Positions 1-6,765 are shown, counted from the stretch's first letter. The stretch: 17,106 nt of DNA from PWHW01 sp964435025 (GCA_964435025.1 CAYSXL010000011.1:1-17106); one strand, 5' to 3'. Translations and numbers: made by a program. Notes: generated by a model not told the origin, from the sequence alone.

Positions 1-171
1 GTTGTAGGCTATGCGGAGAGCCGTTCCACCTAAGAAAACAAGTTTTTCTCCAAAGTTTAAAGAATAAATTATCTCCAACACTTTATACTGTAGATACTCT
101 CTTAGTATATGTCTTTCAAAAGCCTGCAAGTTTTGAGGATAAAACTCTTTGATATTGGATAAACTAAGCAT
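1..171 (-). CDS. abiEii: AbiEii-family nucleotidyltransferase toxin, partial (N-terminal 57 residues)
   Basis: Only the first 57 codons are inside the window; the gene continues past base 1. The visible end reads MLSLSNIKEFYPQN and reaches FLGGTALRIAYN at residues 46-57. That segment matches the GG-T nucleotide-binding signature near the N-terminus of AbiEii/AbiGii-type nucleotidyltransferase toxins. Family members act in the cytoplasm and use an NTP to modify an RNA target; related toxins block tRNA function. The ATG (171-169) overlaps the end of the upstream abiEi gene by 8 bases (ATGCTTAG), as expected for translational coupling in a bicistronic antitoxin-toxin operon. The catalytic aspartates and the C-terminal domain are not visible, so activity cannot be judged. 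Identification rests on the motif plus the adjacent antitoxin. Confidence 0.85.
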   Translation of the reverse strand, partial: MLSLSNIKEFYPQNLQAFERHILREYLQYKVLEIIYSLNFGEKLVFLGGTALRIAYN

Positions 172-781
172 TTTTTATTGTTTTTAGAAAAACACTTACT
201 CTTTTTTCTAGACTCTTATTATCAGTATTCTCAAGCATCTCCTTTAGAGAAGATAAATTTACTTTTTCTTGGAACAAATCTTTATTAATTCTTAATGATT
301 TAAAGTCATTCTCTGTTTTTAGATTGGCATTAAGATAAAAATAGTCAATAACGGCTTTTTCAGGAGTTGCCATCTTAAACTTTTTAAAACCACTCCCCAA
401 AACCTGATATCCAAAGAAAAGTGTTGGCTTTACTGCCCTGTAACTAAATTCAGCAGCACTTGACATTATCTTGTTAGTTTTTCTTGTAGAGACTGATGTG
501 ATGCCAAAAACTCCTTCGGGAATGAAATTATAATATCTAAGAGCAGATTCTAAAGAAATATAAGAAGGTTGATATATTCGATTAGCGAAAACAAACAAAT
601 CTTCTTCTCTAATTATATAATCTGAAAAAATATAATAACCCTTAGCAATCTTTTTAATGTATCCTCTTTTTTGCCACTCGGTTAATCTTTGTAAACTAAA
701 AGAACTATCAAACTTCTTGATATCATTAGTAGTAAAAATTAACTGGTCTTGAATTTTTTCTTTAAGTTCTAAAAATCTCAT
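164..781 (-). CDS. abiEi: AbiEi-family antitoxin / transcriptional autoregulator of a type IV toxin-antitoxin system
   Basis: This 205-residue protein would repress its own operon and counteract the AbiEii toxin without a stable protein complex, as is known for type IV systems. Residues ~1-55 form the N-terminal winged-helix region: a TTNDIKKF start, then LTEWQKRGYIKKIAKGYYIFSD resembling the recognition helix and wing. The C-terminal domain shows family hallmarks: a YISLESALRYYNFIPE segment near 74-89, ITSVSTRKT near 95, and ATPEKAVIDYFY near 139-150. An in-frame TAA five codons upstream fixes the ATG at 781. The stop overlaps the toxin start by 8 bases. A consensus-like promoter and an inverted repeat lie directly upstream. 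The gene is visibly more AT-rich than the housekeeping genes (sampled 60-base lines of 22-33% G+C against up to about 58% in rpoB), which suggests horizontal acquisition. Confidence 0.9.
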   Translation of the reverse strand: MRFLELKEKIQDQLIFTTNDIKKFDSSFSLQRLTEWQKRGYIKKIAKGYYIFSDYIIREEDLFVFANRIYQPSYISLESALRYYNFIPEGVFGITSVSTRKTNKIMSSAAEFSYRAVKPTLFFGYQVLGSGFKKFKMATPEKAVIDYFYLNANLKTENDFKSLRINKDLFQEKVNLSSLKEMLENTDNKSLEKRVSVFLKTIKNA

Positions 782-782
782 A

Positions 783-822
783 TATTTCTTTTACTTCCGC
801 TTTTCAGGTAGTATAAGAAATA
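783..822. promoter_or_regulatory. Candidate AbiEi operator: 13-bp inverted repeat over the -10 box and leader
   Basis: TATTTCTTTTACT (783-795) and AGTATAAGAAATA (810-822) are inverted copies with one mismatch in 13 positions, separated by 14 bases. One arm covers the -10 hexamer and the other covers the leader just before the start codon. Characterised AbiEi proteins autoregulate by binding paired inverted repeats in their own promoter, so this is the expected place for the operator. Binding itself is inferred. Confidence 0.55.
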
Positions 823-838
823 AATTGATGTTTTGCAA
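810..838 (-). promoter_or_regulatory. Promoter of the abiEi-abiEii operon
   Basis: On the minus strand there is a -35 box TTGCAA (838-833), a 17-base spacer and a -10 box TATACT (815-810). The predicted start site is near 803, giving a leader of about 22 nt before the ATG at 781. The -10 box lies inside the right arm of an inverted repeat, consistent with repression by AbiEi. Confidence 0.65.
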
Positions 839-890
839 CCCCTTATCTTATTTTTTAAAAAGCTTGGGCCTCTGCAAGTTTATTTAAGAG

Positions 891-2210
891 CTACGCGGGT
901 TTTATAAGGGAGATTATTTGCTCTCTTTTTTCTTCTAAAAGCTTTTCTGTCTCTGCCTCAAGACGAATTCTTATTAGATCTTCCGTATTGGATTCTCTGA
1001 TACTCACCCACCACTTTTCGTATTCTATATAAACTCCGTCTATATTTAGGCTCTTTCCATCTTTAAGGGAGTTTTTCACTTTATCTAGCGCCTCTTTTTT
1101 GTCCTCTACTTCAAGATTAATTTCTTTTGTCTGATAGTATCTTTTAAAAGGAGAAAGAAGACTGGAAAGCTTTTCTCCTTTTAGCATATTAATAGTTTTT
1201 ACAAGTGCAAAAAGACCATCATCTATTCCAAAGTTTTCTCTAAACATTATGTGTCCAGAGAGCTCTGCTCCTATGGCCCCTCCTTCTTTAATAATTTTTT
1301 CTTTGTAAAAAGGATTACCTACGCGCATCATTACCGGAACACTTCCTGCTTTTTCTATCTCTTCTTTTACAACTCTGCTGAAACGTAAATCGTAGTATAT
1401 CTCCTCTCCTCTTTTTTCTTTTACAAGGAGTGACAAGAGGTGATCTGTGGAAACAACCTCCCCCCTTTCATCAAGAAAAATAACTCTGTCCGCGTCTCCA
1501 TCAAATATTACTCCGATGTCTGCTTCCTTTTCTAGTATCTTTTCACGTACACTCTCCGATGACCGTGCGTCGTTTGGGTCCGGAAGATGGTTCGGGAAAG
1601 ACCCATCAACTTCATCATAAAGAAAAGTTACCTCTGCGCTTAATTTAGAAAAAAGAGGTTTTGCGGTAACCCCTCCTACTCCGTTACCACAGTCAATAAC
1701 AATCTTTAAGTCTTCATATTTTTCCGTAAAAGAAAGAATGTGCGCTAAGTACTCTTGTAGGAAGCTCTGCACTGTCTCTTCTCCTTCGCCTTCTTTAAAA
1801 TCTTCTTCTTCTATAATCTTCTTTATTTTCTGTAAGTCTTCTCCATAAACCTGAAAAGCATTTTCTTTTATAATCTTAAGCCCGTTAAACTCTGGCGGGT
1901 TGTGAGACGCTGTAACCATCACCCCTCCATCGTGCTTTTGTCTTGCTACTGTAAAATTTAAAAGAGGAGTATTAGAGACTCCTATGTTAACCACTTTCCC
2001 GCCGGAATCAATAATTCCTTTCTTGAGGTTTTCTAAAAGAGTCGGAGATGAGCTTCTTCCATCTCTCCCTATGGCAATTACCGGGTCTTCTTTATCCAGA
2101 AAAGAAACAAAAGCTCTTCCTATATTGTAAGCGTCCTCGTCTTTAATCTCTTTCTCGTAAACCCCTCTTATATCATACGCCTTAAAAATTTTTTCGTTTA
2201 TTTTAGACAT
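891..2210 (-). CDS. Phosphomannomutase/phosphoglucomutase (alpha-D-phosphohexomutase)
   Basis: This 439-residue cytoplasmic enzyme interconverts hexose 1- and 6-phosphates, feeding nucleotide-sugar and surface-polysaccharide synthesis. The four-domain phosphohexomutase layout is intact. It has KAYDIRGVY near the N-terminus, the phosphoserine loop TASHNP at 100-105 (Ser102), the Mg2+ loop FDGDADR at 236-242, the sugar-recognition loop GAELSGH at 314-320, and the C-terminal phosphate-binding loop RESNTED at ~405-411. Length is normal for the family. An in-frame TAA directly precedes the ATG, so the start is certain although no Shine-Dalgarno lies at normal spacing. One oddity is VGNPF at ~297-301, where Asn299 replaces the His of the usual VGH motif. 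The sequence cannot decide between mannose and glucose preference. It is divergent from rpsF and ends 109 bases before abiEi, with no clear terminator between. Confidence 0.93.
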   Translation of the reverse strand: MSKINEKIFKAYDIRGVYEKEIKDEDAYNIGRAFVSFLDKEDPVIAIGRDGRSSSPTLLENLKKGIIDSGGKVVNIGVSNTPLLNFTVARQKHDGGVMVTASHNPPEFNGLKIIKENAFQVYGEDLQKIKKIIEEEDFKEGEGEETVQSFLQEYLAHILSFTEKYEDLKIVIDCGNGVGGVTAKPLFSKLSAEVTFLYDEVDGSFPNHLPDPNDARSSESVREKILEKEADIGVIFDGDADRVIFLDERGEVVSTDHLLSLLVKEKRGEEIYYDLRFSRVVKEEIEKAGSVPVMMRVGNPFYKEKIIKEGGAIGAELSGHIMFRENFGIDDGLFALVKTINMLKGEKLSSLLSPFKRYYQTKEINLEVEDKKEALDKVKNSLKDGKSLNIDGVYIEYEKWWVSIRESNTEDLIRIRLEAETEKLLEEKREQIISLIKPA

Positions 2211-2268
2211 TTAATAATGATACCAAAAAAAAGCACTCCTTAAAAGCTCTGCTTGGTTAATCCGTTAT

Positions 2269-2296
2269 TTGATTTTTCGTTAAAGAATGCTATAAT
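2269..2296 (+). promoter_or_regulatory. Promoter of the rpsF-ssb-rpsR operon (extended -10)
   Basis: A -35-like TTGATT (2269-2274), a 16-base spacer and a perfect TATAAT (2291-2296) preceded by TGC form an extended -10 promoter. The predicted start at about 2303 leaves a leader of roughly 20 nt before the rpsF ATG. That is too short for the S6:S18-binding leader structure known upstream of rpsF in many bacteria. Confidence 0.75.
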
Positions 2297-2323
2297 TACG
2301 ATGTTAAATTTTCAAAAAAAATT

Positions 2324-2713
2324 ATGAAAGTATACGAACTGACTTATCTGATAATTCCTTCACTTGCCTCAAAAGAAGCCGAGGAATATCACAAAAAAAT
2401 AAAGGAAATCATTGAAAAAGAGGGGGGCGTGCCGGGGAAAGAACAACTTCCTTCCAAGAAGAACCTCGCTTACCTAATAAAAAATTGTTCCGAGGGATAT
2501 CTTGCTTGTGTTGATTTTGAGATTGATAAAGAGAGTGTTAAGAAACTGACAGAAAAAATAAACAAGGAAAGCCAAATCCTCAGATATCTGCTTCTGGAAA
2601 AGGAAGCTATAAAACAAAACGAAAGAAAGAAGACTTCTCGAAAGAAAAAGTCCCTAAAACCGGAGAAAACCAAACTAAAGGAAATTGACGAAAAAATAGA
2701 CGAAATGCTGTGA
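2324..2713 (+). CDS. rpsF: 30S ribosomal protein bS6
   Basis: This 129-residue protein pairs with bS18 on the platform of the small ribosomal subunit. The bS6 fold is recognisable from MKVYELTYLIIPSL at the N-terminus, then the KKNLAYLIKN strand and GYLACVDFEI, followed by ILRYLLLEKE near 85-94. The last ~35 residues are a Lys/Glu-rich tail (KKTSRKKK onward) longer than the compact ~95-residue core. It is the first gene of the classic rpsF-ssb-rpsR operon. The start is preceded by AAAAATT rather than a Shine-Dalgarno. It ends at TGA, and reading through would give unrelated residues, which argues against UGA recoding in this organism. Confidence 0.94.
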   Translation: MKVYELTYLIIPSLASKEAEEYHKKIKEIIEKEGGVPGKEQLPSKKNLAYLIKNCSEGYLACVDFEIDKESVKKLTEKINKESQILRYLLLEKEAIKQNERKKTSRKKKSLKPEKTKLKEIDEKIDEML

Positions 2714-2785
2714 TCGGCGATTAGTCATCGGCCACCGCTTTTTGTTACGGTTATCATTATTAATTTTGATTATTAATTACAACCT
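2713..2785 (+). repeat. Degenerate 7-bp-periodic microrepeat in the rpsF-ssb spacer
   Basis: Read in sevens from 2713, the spacer is ATCGGCG, ATTAGTC, ATCGGCC, ACCGCTT and so on, ending ATTATTA, ATTACAA before CCT-ATG. ATCGGC recurs exactly 14 bases apart (2713 and 2727). ATTATTAATT also occurs twice (2756 and 2769), 13 bases apart. It starts on the last base of the rpsF stop codon. No promoter or terminator is evident. The same period is clearer in two other spacers of this window. Confidence 0.5.
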
Positions 2786-3235
2786 ATGAACTTCAACAAA
2801 GCTATCATCGTCGGACGCCTTACGCGCGATCCCGAAAAAAGAGCTCTTCCGGATAGCGGAACCAGCGTTGCATCCGTTAGTATTGCCACGAACACTTATT
2901 TCAAGAATAAATCGGGAGAAAACCAAGAAAGAACGGAGTTTCATGATTTGGTCCTGTTCGGGAATCTGGCGGATATTGCAAGTCAATACCTAAAGAAAGG
3001 AGCTCTTGCCCTCTTTGAAGGAAGGCTTCAAACAAACAGCTGGGAAGACAAGGATGGAAATAAACGCTCACGTACCGAAATAGTTGTAGAAAGATTACAA
3101 CTCGGACCGCGAGGAGAAGGACAAAGTTCTAACAACCAAAAAGAAAGCAATAATCCGCAAAAAGAAGAAAAAGGGAAGGATATTCCCGTAATTGATGAAG
3201 ACGACGAAATAGATGTTGAAGATATACCATTTTAA
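2786..3235 (+). CDS. ssb: Single-stranded DNA-binding protein
   Basis: This 149-residue OB-fold protein coats single-stranded DNA in replication, repair and recombination. The N-terminal ~105 residues carry the SSB core: MNFNKAIIVGRLTRDPE, then TEFHDLVLFGNLADIASQYL, then the GRLQTNSWEDKDG strand with the conserved Trp. A disordered Gln/Asn/Lys-rich linker follows. The acidic tip ends in DVEDIPF, the standard docking peptide for SSB partner proteins. An in-frame TAA six codons upstream supports this ATG. It sits between rpsF and rpsR in the conserved operon. No Shine-Dalgarno is visible. Confidence 0.95.
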   Translation: MNFNKAIIVGRLTRDPEKRALPDSGTSVASVSIATNTYFKNKSGENQERTEFHDLVLFGNLADIASQYLKKGALALFEGRLQTNSWEDKDGNKRSRTEIVVERLQLGPRGEGQSSNNQKESNNPQKEEKGKDIPVIDEDDEIDVEDIPF

Positions 3236-3241
3236 AATAAT

Positions 3242-3318
3242 AATTAACAATTAACATTTAACATTTGACAATAATTAATGGTCAAAAGTTAATGGTCAAT
3301 GATTAAAAGTTTATCCTA
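3242..3318 (+). repeat. Heptanucleotide tandem microrepeat between ssb and rpsR
   Basis: In-phase 7-mers run AATTAAC, AATTAAC, ATTTAAC, ATTTGAC (3242-3269). Two 14-mers follow, AATAATTAATGGTC (3270-3283) and AAAAGTTAATGGTC (3284-3297), with two mismatches. AATGATT and a second AAAAGTT (3305-3311) come next. The pattern therefore continues through the first seven codons of the longest rpsR reading frame, which suggests those codons are spacer rather than coding. Confidence 0.7.
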
Positions 3319-3319
3319 T

Positions 3320-3517
3320 ATGCAGTGTTATTTTTGCCAGAACAATATTAGAAGAATTGATTTCAGGGATACGGAAGTACTCACCCGCTTTATGTCGGAG
3401 ATGCATAAAATAAGACCAAAAAGAAAAAGCGGAGTTTGCTCCGGTCATCAAAGAAGGCTTGCAAAAGCCATAAAAAGAGCCCGCTATATGGCGCTCGTTC
3501 CCTACACAAACCTGTAG
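3320..3517 (+). CDS. rpsR: 30S ribosomal protein bS18
   Basis: This protein of about 65 residues binds 16S rRNA next to bS6. It starts MQCYFCQ and contains the family core: FRDTEVLTRFMSE, KIRPKRKSGVCSGHQRRLAKAIKRARYMALVPY. Cysteines at CYFC plus the later C and H of VCSGH resemble the zinc-binding form of bS18. The frame is open from an earlier ATG at 3299 (adding MIKSLSY). The later ATG is preferred because bS18 proteins begin just before the Cys pair and because the upstream heptamer repeat runs through the extra codons. The gene ends 2 bases from the convergent recA stop. Confidence 0.93.
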   Translation: MQCYFCQNNIRRIDFRDTEVLTRFMSEMHKIRPKRKSGVCSGHQRRLAKAIKRARYMALVPYTNL

Positions 3518-3518
3518 G
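3501..3518. terminator. Small hairpin over the rpsR stop codon (weak terminator candidate)
   Basis: CCTACA (3501-3506) and TGTAGG (3513-3518) form a perfect 6-bp stem with a 6-base loop around the rpsR stop. The nearest T-run starts about 15 bases further on, inside the end of recA. It is therefore a poor intrinsic terminator. No better candidate exists between the convergent rpsR and recA genes. Confidence 0.25.
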
Positions 3519-3519
3519 A

Positions 3520-4533
3520 TTAGTTGCTTGTCATTTTTTCTTTAATTTCTTTCTCGATCTTCTTTGCGATATCGGGATTTTCTTTTAGGAATTGTTTTGA
3601 CTGCTCCATTCCTTGTCCTAACTTTTTATCTCCGTAGTTGTACCAAGCCCCACTCCTTTCTACTATTTTTTCTTTCAGACCGAGATTAACAAGTTCCCCA
3701 TGCCTAGATATACCTTCATTATAATAAATATCAAACTCGCCATTGCGAAAGGGAGCTCCCACTTTATTTTTAACCACCTTTGCTCTTATGCGTCCTCCAA
3801 TAATCTCATCCTTGCTTTTTATTTGCGCAATTTGTGACAGACTTATTCTTACCGAGGAATAAAATTTCAGCGCCAATCCCCCGGAAGTAGTTTGAGGATT
3901 TCCAAATCTTTGCCCTATATTCATCCTTGTTTGATTAAGAAAGACAACCGTTGTCCCGGTTTCCGATATTAATTTGGAAAGCTTCCTTAGGGCGGACGAC
4001 ATAAGTCTTGCCTGTAAGCCAACATGGGGATCTCCTATTTCACCCGCAATTTCCGCCTTAGGAGCAAGTGCGGCTACGGAATCGATGGCTATCACATCGA
4101 CTTCTCCCGACCGGACGAGTGTCTCTACAATTTGCAAAGCTTGTTCTCCGGAGTCAGGTTGAGATATAAGAAGATTTTCCACATTCACCCCTATTCTCTT
4201 CGCGTACTGGGGGTCAAGTGCATTTTCGACATCAATAAAAGCGCCAACGCCTCCTTCTTTTTGAGCTTGAGCAAGTACATGGAGAGAAAGTGTAGTTTTT
4301 CCCGTTCCCGCACTCCCAAAAATCTCTACAACTCTTCCGCGCGGCAACCCTCCCGTACCAAGAGCCAAATCCAGTGAAAGCGACCCGGTTGAAACACTGT
4401 CCACTTCTACATTCTTTACTTCGTTAAGCTTCATTAAAGAACCTTCTCCGAATTGCTTCTTTATCTCTTCTATGGTTTCATCGAGTCTTTTTTGGGAGTC
4501 GTCTTTTTTGTTGTCTTTCTTTTTTTTAGCCAT
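3520..4533 (-). CDS. recA: Recombinase RecA
   Basis: This 337-residue ATP-dependent protein forms filaments on single-stranded DNA for homologous pairing and, in many bacteria, SOS induction. Walker A is GSAGTGKT (73-80) and Walker B ends VIAIDS (Asp151). The catalytic-Glu segment is DVENALDP (101-108), with Asn where E. coli has His97. Loop L2 runs NQTRMNIGQRFGNPQTTSGG (200-219), keeping the Gln that links ATP state to DNA binding but carrying Gln214 in place of the usual Glu. The C-terminus stops at KEKMTSN, so the acidic tail of E. coli RecA is missing. An in-frame TAA lies two codons before the ATG, and an AAGG seven bases upstream is one of the few plausible Shine-Dalgarno sites here. 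It follows ftsK by 30 bases with no terminator, so the two are probably cotranscribed. No LexA box was recognised. Confidence 0.96.
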   Translation of the reverse strand: MAKKKKDNKKDDSQKRLDETIEEIKKQFGEGSLMKLNEVKNVEVDSVSTGSLSLDLALGTGGLPRGRVVEIFGSAGTGKTTLSLHVLAQAQKEGGVGAFIDVENALDPQYAKRIGVNVENLLISQPDSGEQALQIVETLVRSGEVDVIAIDSVAALAPKAEIAGEIGDPHVGLQARLMSSALRKLSKLISETGTTVVFLNQTRMNIGQRFGNPQTTSGGLALKFYSSVRISLSQIAQIKSKDEIIGGRIRAKVVKNKVGAPFRNGEFDIYYNEGISRHGELVNLGLKEKIVERSGAWYNYGDKKLGQGMEQSKQFLKENPDIAKKIEKEIKEKMTSN

Positions 4534-4563
4534 TATTTAACCTTTTTATTATTACCCTAATTA

Positions 4564-6756
4564 TTATACATTTTTCCAGCTGCCGTCATCACCCTCCCCT
4601 TCAACTTCTTTATCTTCCTCTGTGTTATCGCTTTCCTGTGAATCGTGTTTTGCATAAATTTCCCTGGGTTTTGCCCCCTCGGCGGGACCGATTACTCCTT
4701 TATTTTCCAGTATATCGAGAAGGCGAGCGGCTCTCGCATAGCCGACTCTGAGTCTTCTCTGAAGGAGTGATGCCGATGCTTTTCCCGAAGAAATCACTAT
4801 TTGTTTCGCCTCTTTGTAAAGAACATCGTCATCCTCTTCGCCTTCAAGATTGCCACCCTTTTGCTCACTTTTTTCGAGTGATTCCTCGAGATTCTCCGCA
4901 AGGGCGTCATCTTCTCCCATTGCCTTATTTTCCTCAAGCCAAGACAGAATTCCTTTAGCCTCTTTCTCTGATACGTAGGGAGCTTGTACACGTCTTGGTT
5001 TTGAATTTTCAGCGGAAAGAAAGAGCATATCCCCCGAGCCTAAAAGCTTCTCCGCTCCTGCCATATCAAGCACCGTCCTTGAATCAATTTGAGAAGCAAC
5101 CCGAAAACTCACACGGGAAGTGATATTAGCCTTAATAAGCCCCGTGATTACTTCCACGGAGGGCCTTTGGGTGGCAAGTACAAGATGAATGCCCACAGCC
5201 CTTGCCATTTGCGCTATACGAACAATACCTGCTTCTATTTCGTTTCCTTTGTTGGCCATGAGGTCCGCAAGCTCATCTACGACAAGCGCAATATAAGGCA
5301 TTTTTTCCATCTCGCCGTTTTTTGCGCAAAGCTCTTGGTAGCTGGTAATATTCCTGGATCCTACCTCCGACAAAACCTTAAACCTTCTTTCCATTTCCAT
5401 AATAAGCCACTGCAACGCGTTTGCCGCTTTTTCGGCATCGTAAATTACCGGCGTAAGAAGATGGGGCATATTAGCATAGAGAGAGAATTCTACTCTCTTG
5501 GGATCAACAAGTATAATTCTCAAATCATCGGGAGAATTTTTATATATCAAACTAAAAAGAAGAGTATTGAGAAAAATCGTCTTACCGCTCCCCGTAGAGC
5601 CGGCAACAAGCATATGGGGCATTTTTGAAAGATCAGCGCAAACAGGTTTACCGGAAACGTCTTTTCCAACCACAAAAGTAAGAGCATTCATATCAAAATA
5701 CTCCTTTCTTTTTATAAGGCTACCAAGTGTAATTTGTGCTCTTTTTCTGTTGGGTACTTCAATTCCCACAAGAGATTTCCCCGGGATAGGCGCTTCGGTT
5801 CTCACCGGATGCATTGCAAGAGAAAGAGCAAGATCGTCGGCAAGCGAAGTAATACGCGAAAGTTTTACTCCTTCAGCGGGCTTTAATGTATATTGTGTAA
5901 CTGCGGGACCGACATTTACTTCTCCCATGGTAACGGAAATATCAAAATCTCCAAAAGTCTTTTTGATAATAGAAGTATTTCTTCTGGTATCCCCCGGATC
6001 GGGATTTTCATCACCGTTATACAGGAGATCAAGAGGCGGAATAAGCTTTGCCGTATCTCCTTTCTTTTGCGCTCCAATCGTTTCCTCCTTCTTTTTTTCC
6101 TTTTGCTGTTCCTTCTTCTCTTCTTTTTCCTCTTTTTTCTTTTCACTCGCCTCGGGTGAGAAGAATATTTTTTTAACGGGAGAAGGTTCAATGTCATCCT
6201 GTCTTGAGAAGGAATCCTTTAGAAATTCCACAATGGAAAAGTCCCTACTGAGTAAGTTCACCAAAATAATTATTCCGGTAGCAATTGCCACCAAAAATAT
6301 TATTTGCGTCGCGAAAAATCCCAAAAAACTGTTGAGCGGGGAACCTATTACATCTCCCCACCATCCACCGGGAGCTTTGCCCAAGGCATCCGTTGCTAAC
6401 TCCGAGTTTCCCACGCTTGCTACAATTCCCGAAATACCCGTAATAATGGAGACCATTGAAATACAAAGGGGTAAAATAAAGTTTTCGTACTCCGTACGGA
6501 AATATACCAATGCCGAAAAGAAAATAAGCAGAGGCACAAACACTGCCGATCTTCCGAACAAAAAGTCAAAAGCTCCTCGAGATATTTCTCCTCCTCTCCC
6601 GGCAACATCGTAAAAGCCGAGAGTCACAACCAAAGCAAGCAATAAAAGCATCATTCCGATTATGATTCTTTTGATATTCTCGGGAAGAAGGGGAGGCTTT
6701 TCCCCTTTATCCTTTTCTTTTTTTCCACTTTTCTCTTTTCTTTTTTTCTTGGCCAT
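4564..6756 (-). CDS. ftsK: DNA translocase FtsK/SpoIIIE
   Basis: This 730-residue membrane-anchored hexameric motor pumps chromosomal DNA across the division septum. After a Lys-rich start, four membrane segments lie at ~29-50, 70-87, 93-114 and 145-169. A charged Lys/Glu linker (205-235) is much shorter than that of E. coli FtsK and gives a SpoIIIE-like size. The motor has Walker A GSTGSGKT (386-393) and Walker B LVVDELADL (491-499). The C-terminal gamma winged helix (~645-700) contains LLQRRLRVGYARAARLLD and GPAEGAKPREI, close to the SpoIIIE form that reads polarity sequences. The ATG is fixed by a TAG four codons upstream that lies inside the -10 box, so the mRNA is probably nearly leaderless. 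It sits downstream of the rpoC terminator and directly before recA. Confidence 0.95.
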   Translation of the reverse strand: MAKKKRKEKSGKKEKDKGEKPPLLPENIKRIIIGMMLLLLALVVTLGFYDVAGRGGEISRGAFDFLFGRSAVFVPLLIFFSALVYFRTEYENFILPLCISMVSIITGISGIVASVGNSELATDALGKAPGGWWGDVIGSPLNSFLGFFATQIIFLVAIATGIIILVNLLSRDFSIVEFLKDSFSRQDDIEPSPVKKIFFSPEASEKKKEEKEEKKEQQKEKKKEETIGAQKKGDTAKLIPPLDLLYNGDENPDPGDTRRNTSIIKKTFGDFDISVTMGEVNVGPAVTQYTLKPAEGVKLSRITSLADDLALSLAMHPVRTEAPIPGKSLVGIEVPNRKRAQITLGSLIKRKEYFDMNALTFVVGKDVSGKPVCADLSKMPHMLVAGSTGSGKTIFLNTLLFSLIYKNSPDDLRIILVDPKRVEFSLYANMPHLLTPVIYDAEKAANALQWLIMEMERRFKVLSEVGSRNITSYQELCAKNGEMEKMPYIALVVDELADLMANKGNEIEAGIVRIAQMARAVGIHLVLATQRPSVEVITGLIKANITSRVSFRVASQIDSRTVLDMAGAEKLLGSGDMLFLSAENSKPRRVQAPYVSEKEAKGILSWLEENKAMGEDDALAENLEESLEKSEQKGGNLEGEEDDDVLYKEAKQIVISSGKASASLLQRRLRVGYARAARLLDILENKGVIGPAEGAKPREIYAKHDSQESDNTEEDKEVEGEGDDGSWKNV

Positions 6757-6765
6757 AGCAAGGAC

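Noticed and set aside
841..890. Possible pmm terminator near AAGCTT and the T-run
   Set aside because: Only a 4-bp CTTG/CAAG stem with an 8-base loop precedes the T-run, too weak to call.
2214..2323. S6:S18 autoregulatory RNA in the rpsF leader
   Set aside because: The predicted leader is only about 20 nt of A/T-rich sequence, with no hairpin or CCG motif.
2470..2673. Minus-strand open frame opposite rpsF
   Set aside because: It is antisense to a confident bS6 gene, with low-complexity Phe/Ser composition and no promoter.
2711..2785. UGA recoding (as in Absconditabacteria/Gracilibacteria) extending rpsF past its TGA
   Set aside because: Readthrough gives a short unrelated peptide into the repeat spacer, and the other genes use TAA/TAG/TGA stops and GGN glycine normally.
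5498..6613. Long plus-strand open frame (371 codons) opposite ftsK
   Set aside because: It is antisense to a well-supported FtsK with all motifs, has no recognisable domain, and is rich in Ser/Phe runs expected from reverse-complemented Lys/Glu codons.
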